NCBI GenBank assembly: GCA_036374135.1
Contig: DASUUK010000034.1
Coordinates: 62,001 to 126,000, forward strand
DNA length: 64,000 bases
DNA from: Euzebyales bacterium
GTDB taxonomy: Bacteria; Actinomycetota; Nitriliruptoria; Euzebyales; JAHELV01
Direction: 5' to 3'
Shown here: positions 24,931 to 32,662 of the stretch, piece by piece
Layout of the letters: each line of letters begins with the position of its first letter
Position numbering within the stretch: position 1 is the first letter of the stretch
The notes under the pieces: model-generated
Seen by the model: only the letters and a program-made list of their open reading frames with translations
What the model was told of the DNA's origin: nothing
The model's database searches: none
Position numbers and translations under genes: made by a program

Positions 24931-26019
24931 TCATGCGTCGTAGTCGACCGTCAGGTGCTCGGAAACGGGGAGCGACTGACACGTGAGCACGAACCCCTGC
25001 GCCAGCTCGTCCTCGTCCAACGCGAAGTTGCGCCGCATGCGCACCACGCCGTCCCGCAGCATCGCCCGGCACGTGCCGCAAACGCCCCCCTTGCACGCGA
25101 ACGGCAGATCGGAACGCACCCGCTGGGCCGCGTCCAGGATCGGCTGATCGACCGGAAGCGGCACCGTGGTTGCTCGGCCGTCCAGGATGACCGTGGCCTC
25201 CGCGACATCGCCGGTGATCTCCGCCTCGACGTGCTCGACCTCGGGGGGCGGCTCGTCCTCGACGTAGAACAGCTCACGGTGGATCCGCTCGATCGGGATC
25301 CCGTGCGCCTTCAGCAGGGCGCGGGCGTCGTCGACCATGCCGTGGGGGCCGCACAGCCACCAGTGGTCGACATCCCCGACAGGGACGAACGTGCCGAGCA
25401 GCTCCGCCAGCCGATCGGCGTCCATGCGGCCACTGAACAGCTCCGCGTCCCGCGGTTCGCGTGATAGCACGTGGATCAGCTGGAACCGCGCCGGGTGCCG
25501 GTCCTTCAGGTCCGACAGCTCGTCGATGAACATCACCGTGTCGGTCCGTCGGTTGCCGTACAGCACCGTCACGTGGTTGCTGGGACCAGCGTCGAGCAGC
25601 GAAGCGGCGATCGACAGGATCGGCGTGATGCCCGACCCGGCGGCGATGAGCACGTGGCGACCGGCGGGCCCGTCGAGGTCCGGCACGAACCGGCCCTGCG
25701 GTGGCAGCACGTCGACCTCGTCGCCCGCCCGCACCTCGTGGACCAGCCACGGAGACACCGCACCGTCGGGCACCTCGCGGACACCGATGCGCGGCGCGGC
25801 GCCGGCCGGCGCACAGATCGAGTACGACCGACGCTCATCGGCGCCGTCAACCTCCCGACGCACGGTCAGCGACTGCCCCGGCCTGAACGCAAACGTCGCC
25901 GCCAGATCGTCCGGCACGTCGAACGTGACCGCCACCGCGTCATCGCAGAGAGGCTCGACCTTCGCCACGCGCAGCGGATGGAACCGCGGACGGCTATCGG
26001 TCTGCGCCGTCACCGACAT
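24931..26019 (-). CDS. paaE: Phenylacetyl-CoA epoxidase reductase subunit
   Basis: The 362-residue reductase passes electrons from NAD(P)H through FAD to a plant-type 2Fe-2S cluster and on to PaaA. The ferredoxin-reductase part shows FRPGQSLTVRR, RRSYSIC (flavin) and IAAGSGITPILSI (nucleotide). The C-terminal ferredoxin shows CKGGVCGTCRA and, further on, LTCQS, together giving four ligand cysteines. The ATG at 26019 directly follows the paaD stop with AAGGAGAT just upstream. Length matches other PaaE proteins. Confidence 0.95.
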   Translation of the reverse strand: MSVTAQTDSRPRFHPLRVAKVEPLCDDAVAVTFDVPDDLAATFAFRPGQSLTVRREVDGADERRSYSICAPAGAAPRIGVREVPDGAVSPWLVHEVRAGDEVDVLPPQGRFVPDLDGPAGRHVLIAAGSGITPILSIAASLLDAGPSNHVTVLYGNRRTDTVMFIDELSDLKDRHPARFQLIHVLSREPRDAELFSGRMDADRLAELLGTFVPVGDVDHWWLCGPHGMVDDARALLKAHGIPIERIHRELFYVEDEPPPEVEHVEAEITGDVAEATVILDGRATTVPLPVDQPILDAAQRVRSDLPFACKGGVCGTCRAMLRDGVVRMRRNFALDEDELAQGFVLTCQSLPVSEHLTVDYDA

Positions 26020-26610
26020 CTAGATCTCCTTGATGTGCTCGAAGGGCTCGGCGCATGCGGTGCAACGCCGCAGGGCCTTGCACGCCGTCGAGCTGAACTG
26101 GGACACCAGCACGGTGTCAGGCGATCCGCACTGCGGGCAGGCGACGGTCCTGGGTCGGGAGGTCAGCGCGACCAGCACCGGGCCCGCGGCACGCGGCGCC
26201 GGCCCCGGCGGAGCGATGCCGTGCTCCGCGAGCGCGCGCCGGCCCGCCGGCGTGATGTCATCGGTCGACCATGGCGGCGACAGCACGGTCCGCACCTCGA
26301 CGTCCGGGTAGCCAGCGGCATGCAGGCGGCGGGTCAGGTCGGCCTTCATCGCATCCATCGCCGGGCAGCCCGAGTAGGTCGGTGTGATCGACACGATCAC
26401 CGTGCCGTCGGCTGCGGTGTCCACGTCGCGCAGCACCCCGAGGTCGGCGAGCGTGAGCATCGGCAGCTCGGGGTCGGTGACGGTCTTGGCCACCGCCCGC
26501 GGGGTGGGGCGCACATCCCCACCCACCGCTCGCTGACGCTCGCCCTCGCCCGGCAGATCCCCACCCACCGCTCGCTGACGCTCGCCCTCGCCCGGGTCCG
26601 CAGCCATCAC
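26020..26610 (-). CDS. paaD: Phenylacetyl-CoA epoxidase assembly protein PaaD
   Basis: PaaD is a MIP18/SufT-like (DUF59) protein thought to help iron-sulfur or di-iron assembly of the epoxidase. The core begins at VTDPELPMLTLADLGVLRDV and continues with TYSGCPAMDAMKADL. A C-terminal zinc-ribbon-like part has CPQCG and CTAC. The first 33 residues are abnormal: two copies of PGEGERQRAVGGD from a 42-bp DNA repeat lie between the start and the domain. Start is GTG at 26610 (overlapping the paaC stop) or the next ATG at 26607. Confidence 0.93.
   Translation of the reverse strand: MMAADPGEGERQRAVGGDLPGEGERQRAVGGDVRPTPRAVAKTVTDPELPMLTLADLGVLRDVDTAADGTVIVSITPTYSGCPAMDAMKADLTRRLHAAGYPDVEVRTVLSPPWSTDDITPAGRRALAEHGIAPPGPAPRAAGPVLVALTSRPRTVACPQCGSPDTVLVSQFSSTACKALRRCTACAEPFEHIKEI
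26515..26598 (-). repeat. Tandem 42-bp repeat (family B) inserted at the start of paaD
   Basis: Two units with a 42-base period carry the same core as in the acyl-CoA synthetase (GGGCGAGCGTCAGCGAGC on the coding strand). Here the core is read in a different frame, giving GEGERQRAVGGD rather than RASVSEPAGGD. Both arrays keep their host frames open. Confidence 0.9.
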
Positions 26611-27497
26611 CAGGTGGCGTCCGGGTGCTGGCGGGCGACGCTCTGCAGTTCGGCGAGCAGGTAGCCCATGGCCTCGGTGTGCGTGCCGTCGCGGCCGGCC
26701 CGTCCGGACACCCGTGCCAGCGGCGCGACATCGGGAACCTCCAGGCGCGCCGCGTCCAGGACGGTGGCGATCACGCCGTCGAAGGCGTCGCGGAGCTCGG
26801 CGGGATCGACTGCCACTCCCGAGTCGGCGAGCCGGCGCTCCACGTCGTGGGTCTCGAACAGCTCAGCGACCAGCGGCCACACCGCCTCGAGCCCGTCGCG
26901 GGCACGGTCGTGCGACAGGCCGGTGCCGTCCCCGAGTCGCACGACCCATCCGGCCGCGTAGTCGCGGTGGTAGCGGAGCTCGTTGACGGCCTTGGCGGCG
27001 ATGGCGGCGAGCACGTGGTCTGCGGAGTCGGTGAGGCGCTGGCACTGCGAGAGCCGCCACGTCGAGAAGATCAGCAGCCGCGCCATCGTGTGGGCGAAGT
27101 CGCCGTTGACGACCTCGGTCAGCTGCACGTTTCGGAACTCGTGCTCGGCGCGGAAGAACGCGAGCGCGTCCTCGTCGCGCCCGCTGCCGTCCGCGTGGCC
27201 GGCGCGGGCCAGCAGCATCCGCGCCTGGCCGAGCAGATCGAGCGCGATGTTGGCTAGCGCCAGCTCCGCCTCGAGCTCCGGCGCGTGCGTGACCCACTGC
27301 GTCAACCGGTGGGACATGATCAGCGCGTCGTCACCGAGCATGAGGCAATAGGCGGCGAGATCGTCGCCGTCGACGCCATCCGGGACGGACGTGTCGATCC
27401 CCGCGAGCGGGTCGTGGAAGCCGGTCCCGAACGCCCAGCGCGCGTCTCCGTCGCTGTCGGTCGAGATCAGTGCCTGGTAGGCGCTCTCGTCAGGCAT
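26607..27497 (-). CDS. paaC: Phenylacetyl-CoA epoxidase structural subunit PaaC
   Basis: The 296-residue ferritin-like protein is the non-catalytic partner of PaaA in the 1,2-phenylacetyl-CoA epoxidase. Family segments are CLMLGDDALIMSHRLTQW, ELALANIALDLLGQARMLL and AKAVNELRYHRDYAAGWVVR. It starts directly after a three-copy repeat array that fills the paaB/paaC spacer, and its stop overlaps paaD. Length is about 30 residues above E. coli PaaC because of an N-terminal extension. Confidence 0.95.
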   Translation of the reverse strand: MPDESAYQALISTDSDGDARWAFGTGFHDPLAGIDTSVPDGVDGDDLAAYCLMLGDDALIMSHRLTQWVTHAPELEAELALANIALDLLGQARMLLARAGHADGSGRDEDALAFFRAEHEFRNVQLTEVVNGDFAHTMARLLIFSTWRLSQCQRLTDSADHVLAAIAAKAVNELRYHRDYAAGWVVRLGDGTGLSHDRARDGLEAVWPLVAELFETHDVERRLADSGVAVDPAELRDAFDGVIATVLDAARLEVPDVAPLARVSGRAGRDGTHTEAMGYLLAELQSVARQHPDATW

Positions 27498-27602
27498 GTG
27501 TGCCTACCGCTCCGCTCCTTGAGGCACGAGCATGTGTGCCTACCGCTCCGCTCCTTGAGGCACGAGCACGTGTGCCCACCGCTCCGCTCCATGAGGCACG
27601 CA
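27498..27602 (-). repeat. Three-copy hairpin spacer repeat (family A, 36-bp unit) between paaB and paaC
   Basis: Units begin at 27498, 27534 and 27570 (period 36). Read on the coding strand each contains GTGCCT, CAAGGAG, GCGGAGCGGT and AGGCACAC. The arms GTGCCT and AGGCAC can pair and leave AAGGAG in the loop. The copy next to paaC ends one base before its ATG, with AAGGAG 17 bases away. The array equals the whole spacer. Identical repeats back to back without spacers exclude a CRISPR array. Confidence 0.9.
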
Positions 27603-27995
27603 TCACATGTGCGGGACGTCGTCGGGCAGCTCGTAGAACGTCGGGTGGCGATAGACCTTGTCCCCGGCCGGGTCGAACAGCGGCCCCTTGCGGTCCGGAT
27701 CGGACGCCGTGATGTCGGCGGCCCGCACGACCCAGATGCTCACGCCCTCGTTGCGCCGGGTGTACACGTCACGCGCGTTGAGGATCGCCATCTGCGCGTC
27801 GGCCGCGTGCAGCGAACCGACGTGCACGTGGTTCAGGCCCCGCTTGCCGCGCACGAACACCTCGTACAACGGCCACGACGAGTCGGGCGCGTGGTCGAGG
27901 TCGCCGGTGGGAACGCCGGTCGTCGGGACGGCGCCGTGCCCGCCCTCGGCGATGAAGCCGCCCGGCTCGGACGCGTCGCGCTCGCCATCGGTCAT
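27603..27995 (-). CDS. paaB: Phenylacetyl-CoA epoxidase subunit PaaB
   Basis: The 130-residue protein contains the PaaB core [20 protein letters not shown], then [20 protein letters not shown] and [10 protein letters not shown]. PaaB stabilises the PaaA-PaaC assembly. It has about 40 extra residues at the N-terminus compared with the usual 95. The ATG at 27995 overlaps the paaA stop (ATGA) and is preferred over an ATG 42 bases upstream. The stop runs into the tandem spacer repeats before paaC. Confidence 0.93.
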   Translation of the reverse strand: MTDGERDASEPGGFIAEGGHGAVPTTGVPTGDLDHAPDSSWPLYEVFVRGKRGLNHVHVGSLHAADAQMAILNARDVYTRRNEGVSIWVVRAADITASDPDRKGPLFDPAGDKVYRHPTFYELPDDVPHM

Positions 27996-28960
27996 GCCGG
28001 CGCCTCCGCGGTCCGCTCGGCGTGCTTGGCGGCCCACGCAATCGCCGCCTCACGCACCCACCGGCCGTCCTCGTGCGCCCGCCGGCGGGTGCCCAGGCGC
28101 TCCGCGTTGCACGGGCCGTTTCCGCTGACCACGCGCTTGAACTCGTCCCAGTCGATCTCACCGAAGTCGTAGTGCCCGCGGTCAGCGTTCCAGCGCAGCT
28201 CCGGGTCGGGAAGCGTGACGCCCAGGATCTCCGCCTGGGGCACCGTCATGTCGATGAACCGCTGGCGCACCTCGTCGTTGGTGTCGCGCTTGATCCCCCA
28301 CGCCAGCGACTGCGCCGTGTTCGGCGACTTGTCGTCGGGTGGGCCGAACATCATGAGCGAGGGCCACCAGAAGCGGTCGACCGACTCCCGCACCATCGCG
28401 CGCTGCTCGTCGGTGCCGGACATCATCGCGAGCAGCAGTTCGTAGCCCTGCCGCTGGTGGAACGACTCCTCCTTGCAGATGCGGACCATGCCGCGCCCGT
28501 ACGGGCCGTACGAACTGCGACACAGCGGCACCTGGTTGCAGATCGCCGCACCGTCGACCAGCCAGCCGATCGTTCCGACGTCGGCGAAGGTCAGCGTCGG
28601 GTAGTTGAAGATCGACGAGTACTTCTGCTGGGCGTCGATCAGCCGTTGCGTCAAAGTGCCCCGGTCGACGCCGAGGGTCTCGGCCGCCGAGTAGAGGTAC
28701 ATCCCGTGACCCGCCTCGTCCTGGACCTTGGCGAGCAGGATGGCCTTGCGTCGCAGGCTGGGCGCGCGGGTCAGCCAGTTGCCCTCCGGCTGCATGCCGA
28801 TGATCTCGGAGTGGGCGTGCTGCGCGATCTGACGGATCAGCGTCCGACGGTACCCCTCGGGCATCCAGTCGCGCGGCTCGATGCGCCGCTCGTGGGCGAT
28901 GTGGTCCTCGAAGACCGCCTCGAGCGCACTGTCCTCGGTGTGCGGGTCGACAGTCGTCAT
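27992..28960 (-). CDS. paaA: Phenylacetyl-CoA epoxidase catalytic subunit PaaA
   Basis: The 322-residue di-iron protein epoxidises the ring of phenylacetyl-CoA. Carboxylate and histidine ligands of the ferritin-like site are in [18 protein letters not shown] and [15 protein letters not shown]. The start at 28960 has GAGGGG 6 bases upstream. The upstream open frame overlaps the promoter and operator and is not coding. It is the first gene of paaABCDEZ-ior, all on the minus strand and mostly overlapping. Transcription begins near a promoter at 29049-29078 covered by a TetR-type operator. Confidence 0.96.
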   Translation of the reverse strand: MTTVDPHTEDSALEAVFEDHIAHERRIEPRDWMPEGYRRTLIRQIAQHAHSEIIGMQPEGNWLTRAPSLRRKAILLAKVQDEAGHGMYLYSAAETLGVDRGTLTQRLIDAQQKYSSIFNYPTLTFADVGTIGWLVDGAAICNQVPLCRSSYGPYGRGMVRICKEESFHQRQGYELLLAMMSGTDEQRAMVRESVDRFWWPSLMMFGPPDDKSPNTAQSLAWGIKRDTNDEVRQRFIDMTVPQAEILGVTLPDPELRWNADRGHYDFGEIDWDEFKRVVSGNGPCNAERLGTRRRAHEDGRWVREAAIAWAAKHAERTAEAPA

Positions 28961-29032
28961 CTCGCTCCCCTCGCGTCTTCCCGGCGGCCGCGGGCCCACC
29001 ATGCAGCTCGTGGACAGCCCTCTCAAATGTTC

Positions 29033-29078
29033 GACCGACCGTTCGGTCAATGTACTATGCGCGACCCTTGATCGACAA
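29033..29078 (-). promoter_or_regulatory. paaA promoter with overlapping TetR-type operator
   Basis: On the minus strand a -35 TTGTCG (29078-29073) and -10 TACATT (29054-29049) are 18 bases apart. Directly downstream lies GACCGAACGGTCGGTC (29048-29033), a dyad with arms GACCGA/TCGGTC. The same sequence sits in the same position after the -10 box of the paaI promoter. A bound TetR dimer would block initiation. PaaR-type repressors are released by phenylacetyl-CoA in other bacteria. Confidence 0.75.
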
Positions 29079-29081
29079 CGC

Positions 29082-29867
29082 TCACCGCCCCGTGAACTGC
29101 GGCCGCTGCTTGTCGAGGAAGGCCGAGACCGCGGTGCGGTGGTCGGCCGTGAGCGCCAGCGCCTCCTGCGCGTCGGCCTCCCACGAGAGCATCGTCGCCA
29201 GTTCGGTCGTGTCGGCGCGGCGCAGCAGCGCCTTGACCCGCGCGAACGCCCGCGTCGGCCCCTCGGCCAGACGGCGCGCCAGGGTGGCGGCGGTCTCGTC
29301 CACGTCGTCCGCGGCCACGACGCGGGTCACCAGGCCCCACGCCCTCGCCTGCTCGGCACTGAACGGCTCGCCCAACAGCAGCAACTCGGCAGCCACGCCG
29401 GCACCGGCGGTGCGAACGAGTGCCCGTGCGAGCCCCGAGTCGCTGGCCAGGCCGATGCCTGTGAACGCGGTCGCGAACCGGGCGTCGTCAGCCGCGACCC
29501 GGATGTCGCCGGCCAGGGCGAATCCGAGACCGGCACCGACGCATGCGCCCGAGATCGCCACGACGACGGGAACGTCGAGCGCGTCGATGCCGGTCACGAT
29601 GCGGTTGTAGTGCGCGCGCACCGTCGTCAGCGCCGTCTGCGGCCCGCGCTCGAGTGCGTCGGCGTGCTCCCGCAGATCCTGGCCGACGCAGAACGCCGGG
29701 CCTTCGGCGCGCAGCAGGAGCGCGCGGACGTCGTCGTCGTGCGCGGCACGGTGAAGGGCGTCGATGAAGGCGATCTTCATCTCCAGGTTCACCGCGTTGC
29801 GCGCCTCCGGGCGGCGCAGGGTCACCGTCGCCAGGCCGTCAGCGTGTTCCAACGTGACCAGTGACAC
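29082..29867 (-). CDS. paaG: Enoyl-CoA hydratase/isomerase, probable PaaG
   Basis: This 261-residue crotonase-fold protein would fit ring 1,2-epoxyphenylacetyl-CoA isomerase, which converts the epoxide to oxepin-CoA. Family motifs are [13 protein letters not shown], the CoA-binding loop [12 protein letters not shown] and the oxyanion region [36 protein letters not shown] lies near the C-terminus. PaaG proteins have an Asp in the last helix-loop of the active site; GIGLASDSG near residue 138 fits that. It follows tetR by 23 bases. PaaF-type hydratase is the alternative. The downstream operator region begins just after its stop. Confidence 0.75.
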   Translation of the reverse strand: MSLVTLEHADGLATVTLRRPEARNAVNLEMKIAFIDALHRAAHDDDVRALLLRAEGPAFCVGQDLREHADALERGPQTALTTVRAHYNRIVTGIDALDVPVVVAISGACVGAGLGFALAGDIRVAADDARFATAFTGIGLASDSGLARALVRTAGAGVAAELLLLGEPFSAEQARAWGLVTRVVAADDVDETAATLARRLAEGPTRAFARVKALLRRADTTELATMLSWEADAQEALALTADHRTAVSAFLDKQRPQFTGR

Positions 29868-29890
29868 CTCTGCTCCTGTCGTGGATCGGC

Positions 29891-30556
29891 TCAGTTGGAG
29901 GTCGTGGCGCGTTCGCGGATCCAGCCGTCGAGCCCCGGCACCCCGTCGAGCCCATCCAGCATCAGCCCCGTGACCATGTCGACGTAGTCGTCACGCGACA
30001 GCGGCCCGTCGGACCGGAACCACCGGTAGTGCCAGTTGAGCATGCCGAACAGCGACATGGTCAGCGGTGTGAGCACCTCCGGTCGATCGGCGAGCCGCGG
30101 ATCGACCAGCGCCAGCACGCGGGCGACGACGTCGACCACCTGCCGCTGCGCGGCCCGGATCTCGTGCTGCTGTTCGGCGGACAGCCGCGCGAGGTCGTTG
30201 AGGATCGCCGCGTGGCGGCTCTGCGCGTGGTCGTAGGAATGCAGGATCGCCGCGATCAGTGCGCGCAACCGGTCGCGGGGCGCGAGTGCGTCGTCGTCGG
30301 CGGCCGTGACGACAGCCAGCAGGTCGTCGGTGTAGCTGCGCAACAGGTCGTAGAGCACCGCTTCCTTCGACGGGTAGTAGTGGTAGATCCACGCCTTGGA
30401 CCCACCGGATGCCTCGGCGAGCATCGCCACCGACGTGCTGCCGAAGCCGTGCGCGGCGAACAGATCGGCCGCAGCCTCGAGAATGCGACGACGCTTGTCG
30501 TCGTAGTCCGTCGAGCGTTCGCGGGCCGTGGCGGTCTCCTTGGTCGGCAGGGTCAG
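29891..30556 (-). CDS. paaR: TetR-family repressor, PaaR-like
   Basis: The protein of about 221 residues has a TetR helix-turn-helix: KRRRILEAAADLFAAHGFGS, then KAWIYHYYPSKEAVLYDLL. The C-terminal ligand domain resembles actinobacterial PaaR/TetR_N-plus-TetR_C40 members. No ATG, GTG or TTG stands before the DNA-binding domain. The best start is the CTG at 30556, whose last bases form the paaI stop (CTGA), echoing the overlaps used throughout. It lies between paaI and paaG, and two identical operators flank its operon and paaA. It probably represses both and itself. Confidence 0.82.
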   Translation of the reverse strand: MTLPTKETATARERSTDYDDKRRRILEAAADLFAAHGFGSTSVAMLAEASGGSKAWIYHYYPSKEAVLYDLLRSYTDDLLAVVTAADDDALAPRDRLRALIAAILHSYDHAQSRHAAILNDLARLSAEQQHEIRAAQRQVVDVVARVLALVDPRLADRPEVLTPLTMSLFGMLNWHYRWFRSDGPLSRDDYVDMVTGLMLDGLDGVPGLDGWIRERATTSN

Positions 30557-31053
30557 GCGCCCGGCATGCCCGGGTGGTCGTTGTCGTCGAGGATCGTGCG
30601 GCCCAGGGTGCGGCTGCGTCCGCGGAACTCGGCGACGACCTCGCCGCCGCCGGCGGTGACGGTGACGTCGTAGATGCCCGACCGCCCGTGACGGATCCGT
30701 TCGACGGCGTCGGCCACCAGCCGCTGTCCGGCGCGCGCCGGCCGGACGAACACCACGTCGCACGAGGCCGCGACGGTCACGTCGTCGTAGGTGTTGCACG
30801 CGAACGCGAAGGCGGTGTCGGCCAGCAGGAACACGTACCCCCCGTGGCAGATGTCGTGACCGTTGACCATGGTGTCGGTGACCGCCATCGCGGCCTGCGC
30901 CCGCCCCGGGGCGACGTCGGTGATGTCGATGCCCAGGTGCTGGGACGCCCGGTCCGCCGCGTACATCCGTTGCGCGCAGCGTTCGGCGACATCCTGCTCG
31001 GCGGGAGCGTCGTCCCCGACCGTGGGGGCGGCGCGGGGTGCCGCGGCATCCAA
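30553..31053 (-). CDS. paaI: PaaI-type hydroxyphenylacetyl-CoA thioesterase
   Basis: The hotdog-fold thioesterase shows MVNGHDICHGGYVFLLADTA, which holds the conserved HGG and Asp of PaaI, and FVRPARAGQRLVADAV. It removes CoA from dead-end intermediates and frees the CoA pool. The long open frame upstream crosses the operator and promoter. I place the start at TTG 31053, because GGGAGGAG lies 9-10 bases before it and downstream of the promoter. That gives 166 residues, slightly above the usual 140-150. It leads the paaI-tetR-paaG operon. Confidence 0.85.
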   Translation of the reverse strand: MDAAAPRAAPTVGDDAPAEQDVAERCAQRMYAADRASQHLGIDITDVAPGRAQAAMAVTDTMVNGHDICHGGYVFLLADTAFAFACNTYDDVTVAASCDVVFVRPARAGQRLVADAVERIRHGRSGIYDVTVTAGGGEVVAEFRGRSRTLGRTILDDNDHPGMPGA

Positions 31054-31091
31054 TGGAACGTCGTCTCCTCCCGGGACGGCACCGCCATCCT

Positions 31092-31139
31092 CTACCGACC
31101 GTTCGGTCAATCCTAACGGACGTCGTCCACGGATCTCAG
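31092..31139 (-). promoter_or_regulatory. paaI promoter with overlapping TetR-type operator
   Basis: On the minus strand a -10 TAGGAT (31115-31110) is followed by TTGACCGAACGGTCGGT, the same dyad as upstream of paaA. A weak -35 (CTGAGA, 31139-31134) overlaps the stop codon of the upstream CrtI-like gene. The repeated geometry of -10 box then dyad makes this the second site of the same regulator. Confidence 0.7.
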
Positions 31140-32662
31140 CGCCCGAGGCGGTCGGCGGCCAGGGCGTAGCTCGCGGCGGCCCAGCCGGGCACGCCGTGGA
31201 CGGCACCCCCGGGAAACGCCGAGGCGCTGCCCAGCCAGAGGCCCCGGATCGGAGTTGCGTAGGGCACCAGCGCGGGCAGCGGCCGGAAGATCGTCTGATC
31301 GAGCGTGTAGGTGCCGCCGCCGACGTCACCCCCGACCAGGTTGGGATCACCGTCCTCGAGATCGGCGGGCCCCTGGACGTGGCGTGCCAGCACGGTGTCG
31401 CGGAACCCGGGAGCGAACCGTTCCATCTGGTCGGTCATGCGCTCGGCGTGGGCCGTGACCGCCTCGGCTCCGACGACCTGCGCTGGCACCCTCGTGTAGG
31501 CCCAGGCGGTGTGATGCCCGGCTGGTGCGCGCGTCGGGTCGGCCAGGCTCTGCTGCCCGAACAGCATGAAGGGACGCTCGGGGATCCGCCCGGCGCGGAC
31601 GTCCGTCGTCTGTCTGGTCACCGCCTCGGCGGGTCCCCCGACGTGCACGGTGCCGGCCACCCGTGCCTCGGGCGCGGTCCACGGCACCGGCTCGGACAAC
31701 GCCCAGTCGATCTTCACCGTCCGGGGGCCATAGCGGTACCGCGCCAGGCGCGCCGCGTAGCGGTCCGGCATCGCCCTGCCCGTGAGCCGCAGCAATGCGT
31801 GCGGCGTGGTGGACGCGATGACGATCGGGGCGCGCAGGCGATCACCGCCGCCGGTGATGACACCTGCAACGCGGCGGTCGTCGGCGACGATCCGCTCCAC
31901 CGGTGTCGACAACCGCACCTCACCGCCCAGCGACTCGAGATACGACACCAGAGCGTCCGTCAGCCGGCCGGCACCGCCGTGCGGACTGGGCCAACCGACC
32001 GCATGGCCGAGCAGTTGCAGATATCCGCCCGCGATCGCCGAGCCGGCCTCCTCGGCGGGCACGTCGCCGTGGAGCACCGACCCGTACAGCCAGGCGCGGG
32101 CGTGTGGCCCCTCGAACAGCTCCGCGGCCAGGCGCGCAGCGGGCATCAGCAGCAGCCGGGCGAACTCCAGCACGCCGGTCAGGCCAAGCCCGAACGCCAG
32201 CGGCACGGCACCCCGCAGCGGAGGGAACCCGCCGAGCAACGTCCGCTTGAGTGATGGCAGGTTGTCGAGGTACGGCGTCGCGAACCGGCGCCATGCGTCA
32301 CCGTCACCAGGGTGCAGGTCGTTCAGGCTGTCGACCGTGCGCTCCAGCTTCCGGTACAGCGCGCCCGCGCGGCCGTCCGGCATGGGATGGGCCATCGCGA
32401 CGGGGGGGTTGATCCATCGCAGCCCGTGCACCTCCAGCGGCAGACGGTTGAACACCGGCGAGGCGGCACCGGCCGGGTGCACGGCGCTGTAGGTGTCGTG
32501 TACGAAGCCGTCCAGGGTCAGCGGTTCGCTCTTGACCGCGCCGCCGGGCATCGCCGCCGCCTCGCACACCGCCACTGCACGACCGGCACGCGCGAGGCGG
32601 ATGGCGGCGGCCAGGCCGTTGGGCCCCGACCCGATCACGACGGCGTCGGCGTGATCGGTCAT
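31136..32662 (-). CDS. FAD-dependent oxidoreductase, phytoene desaturase/PYROXD2-like
   Basis: The 508-residue protein opens with the dinucleotide-binding fold AVVIGSGPNGLAAAIRLARAG and the substrate-side motif MPGGAVKSEPLT. It ends with LWLGSASAFPGGAVHGVPGW, the C-terminal FAD motif of CrtI-like amine oxidase-fold enzymes. It overlaps the upstream unknown gene (ATGA). No other carotenoid genes are in the window, so a classical desaturase role is unsupported. PYROXD2-like oxidoreductases of unknown substrate are the closer match. Its stop overlaps the paaI promoter. Confidence 0.8.
   Translation of the reverse strand: MTDHADAVVIGSGPNGLAAAIRLARAGRAVAVCEAAAMPGGAVKSEPLTLDGFVHDTYSAVHPAGAASPVFNRLPLEVHGLRWINPPVAMAHPMPDGRAGALYRKLERTVDSLNDLHPGDGDAWRRFATPYLDNLPSLKRTLLGGFPPLRGAVPLAFGLGLTGVLEFARLLLMPAARLAAELFEGPHARAWLYGSVLHGDVPAEEAGSAIAGGYLQLLGHAVGWPSPHGGAGRLTDALVSYLESLGGEVRLSTPVERIVADDRRVAGVITGGGDRLRAPIVIASTTPHALLRLTGRAMPDRYAARLARYRYGPRTVKIDWALSEPVPWTAPEARVAGTVHVGGPAEAVTRQTTDVRAGRIPERPFMLFGQQSLADPTRAPAGHHTAWAYTRVPAQVVGAEAVTAHAERMTDQMERFAPGFRDTVLARHVQGPADLEDGDPNLVGGDVGGGTYTLDQTIFRPLPALVPYATPIRGLWLGSASAFPGGAVHGVPGWAAASYALAADRLGR

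Noticed and set aside
27498-27602. CRISPR-like array in the paaB/paaC spacer
   Set aside because: The three units are directly adjacent without spacers, no cas genes are present, and related units occur in other spacers. It is a tandem hairpin repeat.
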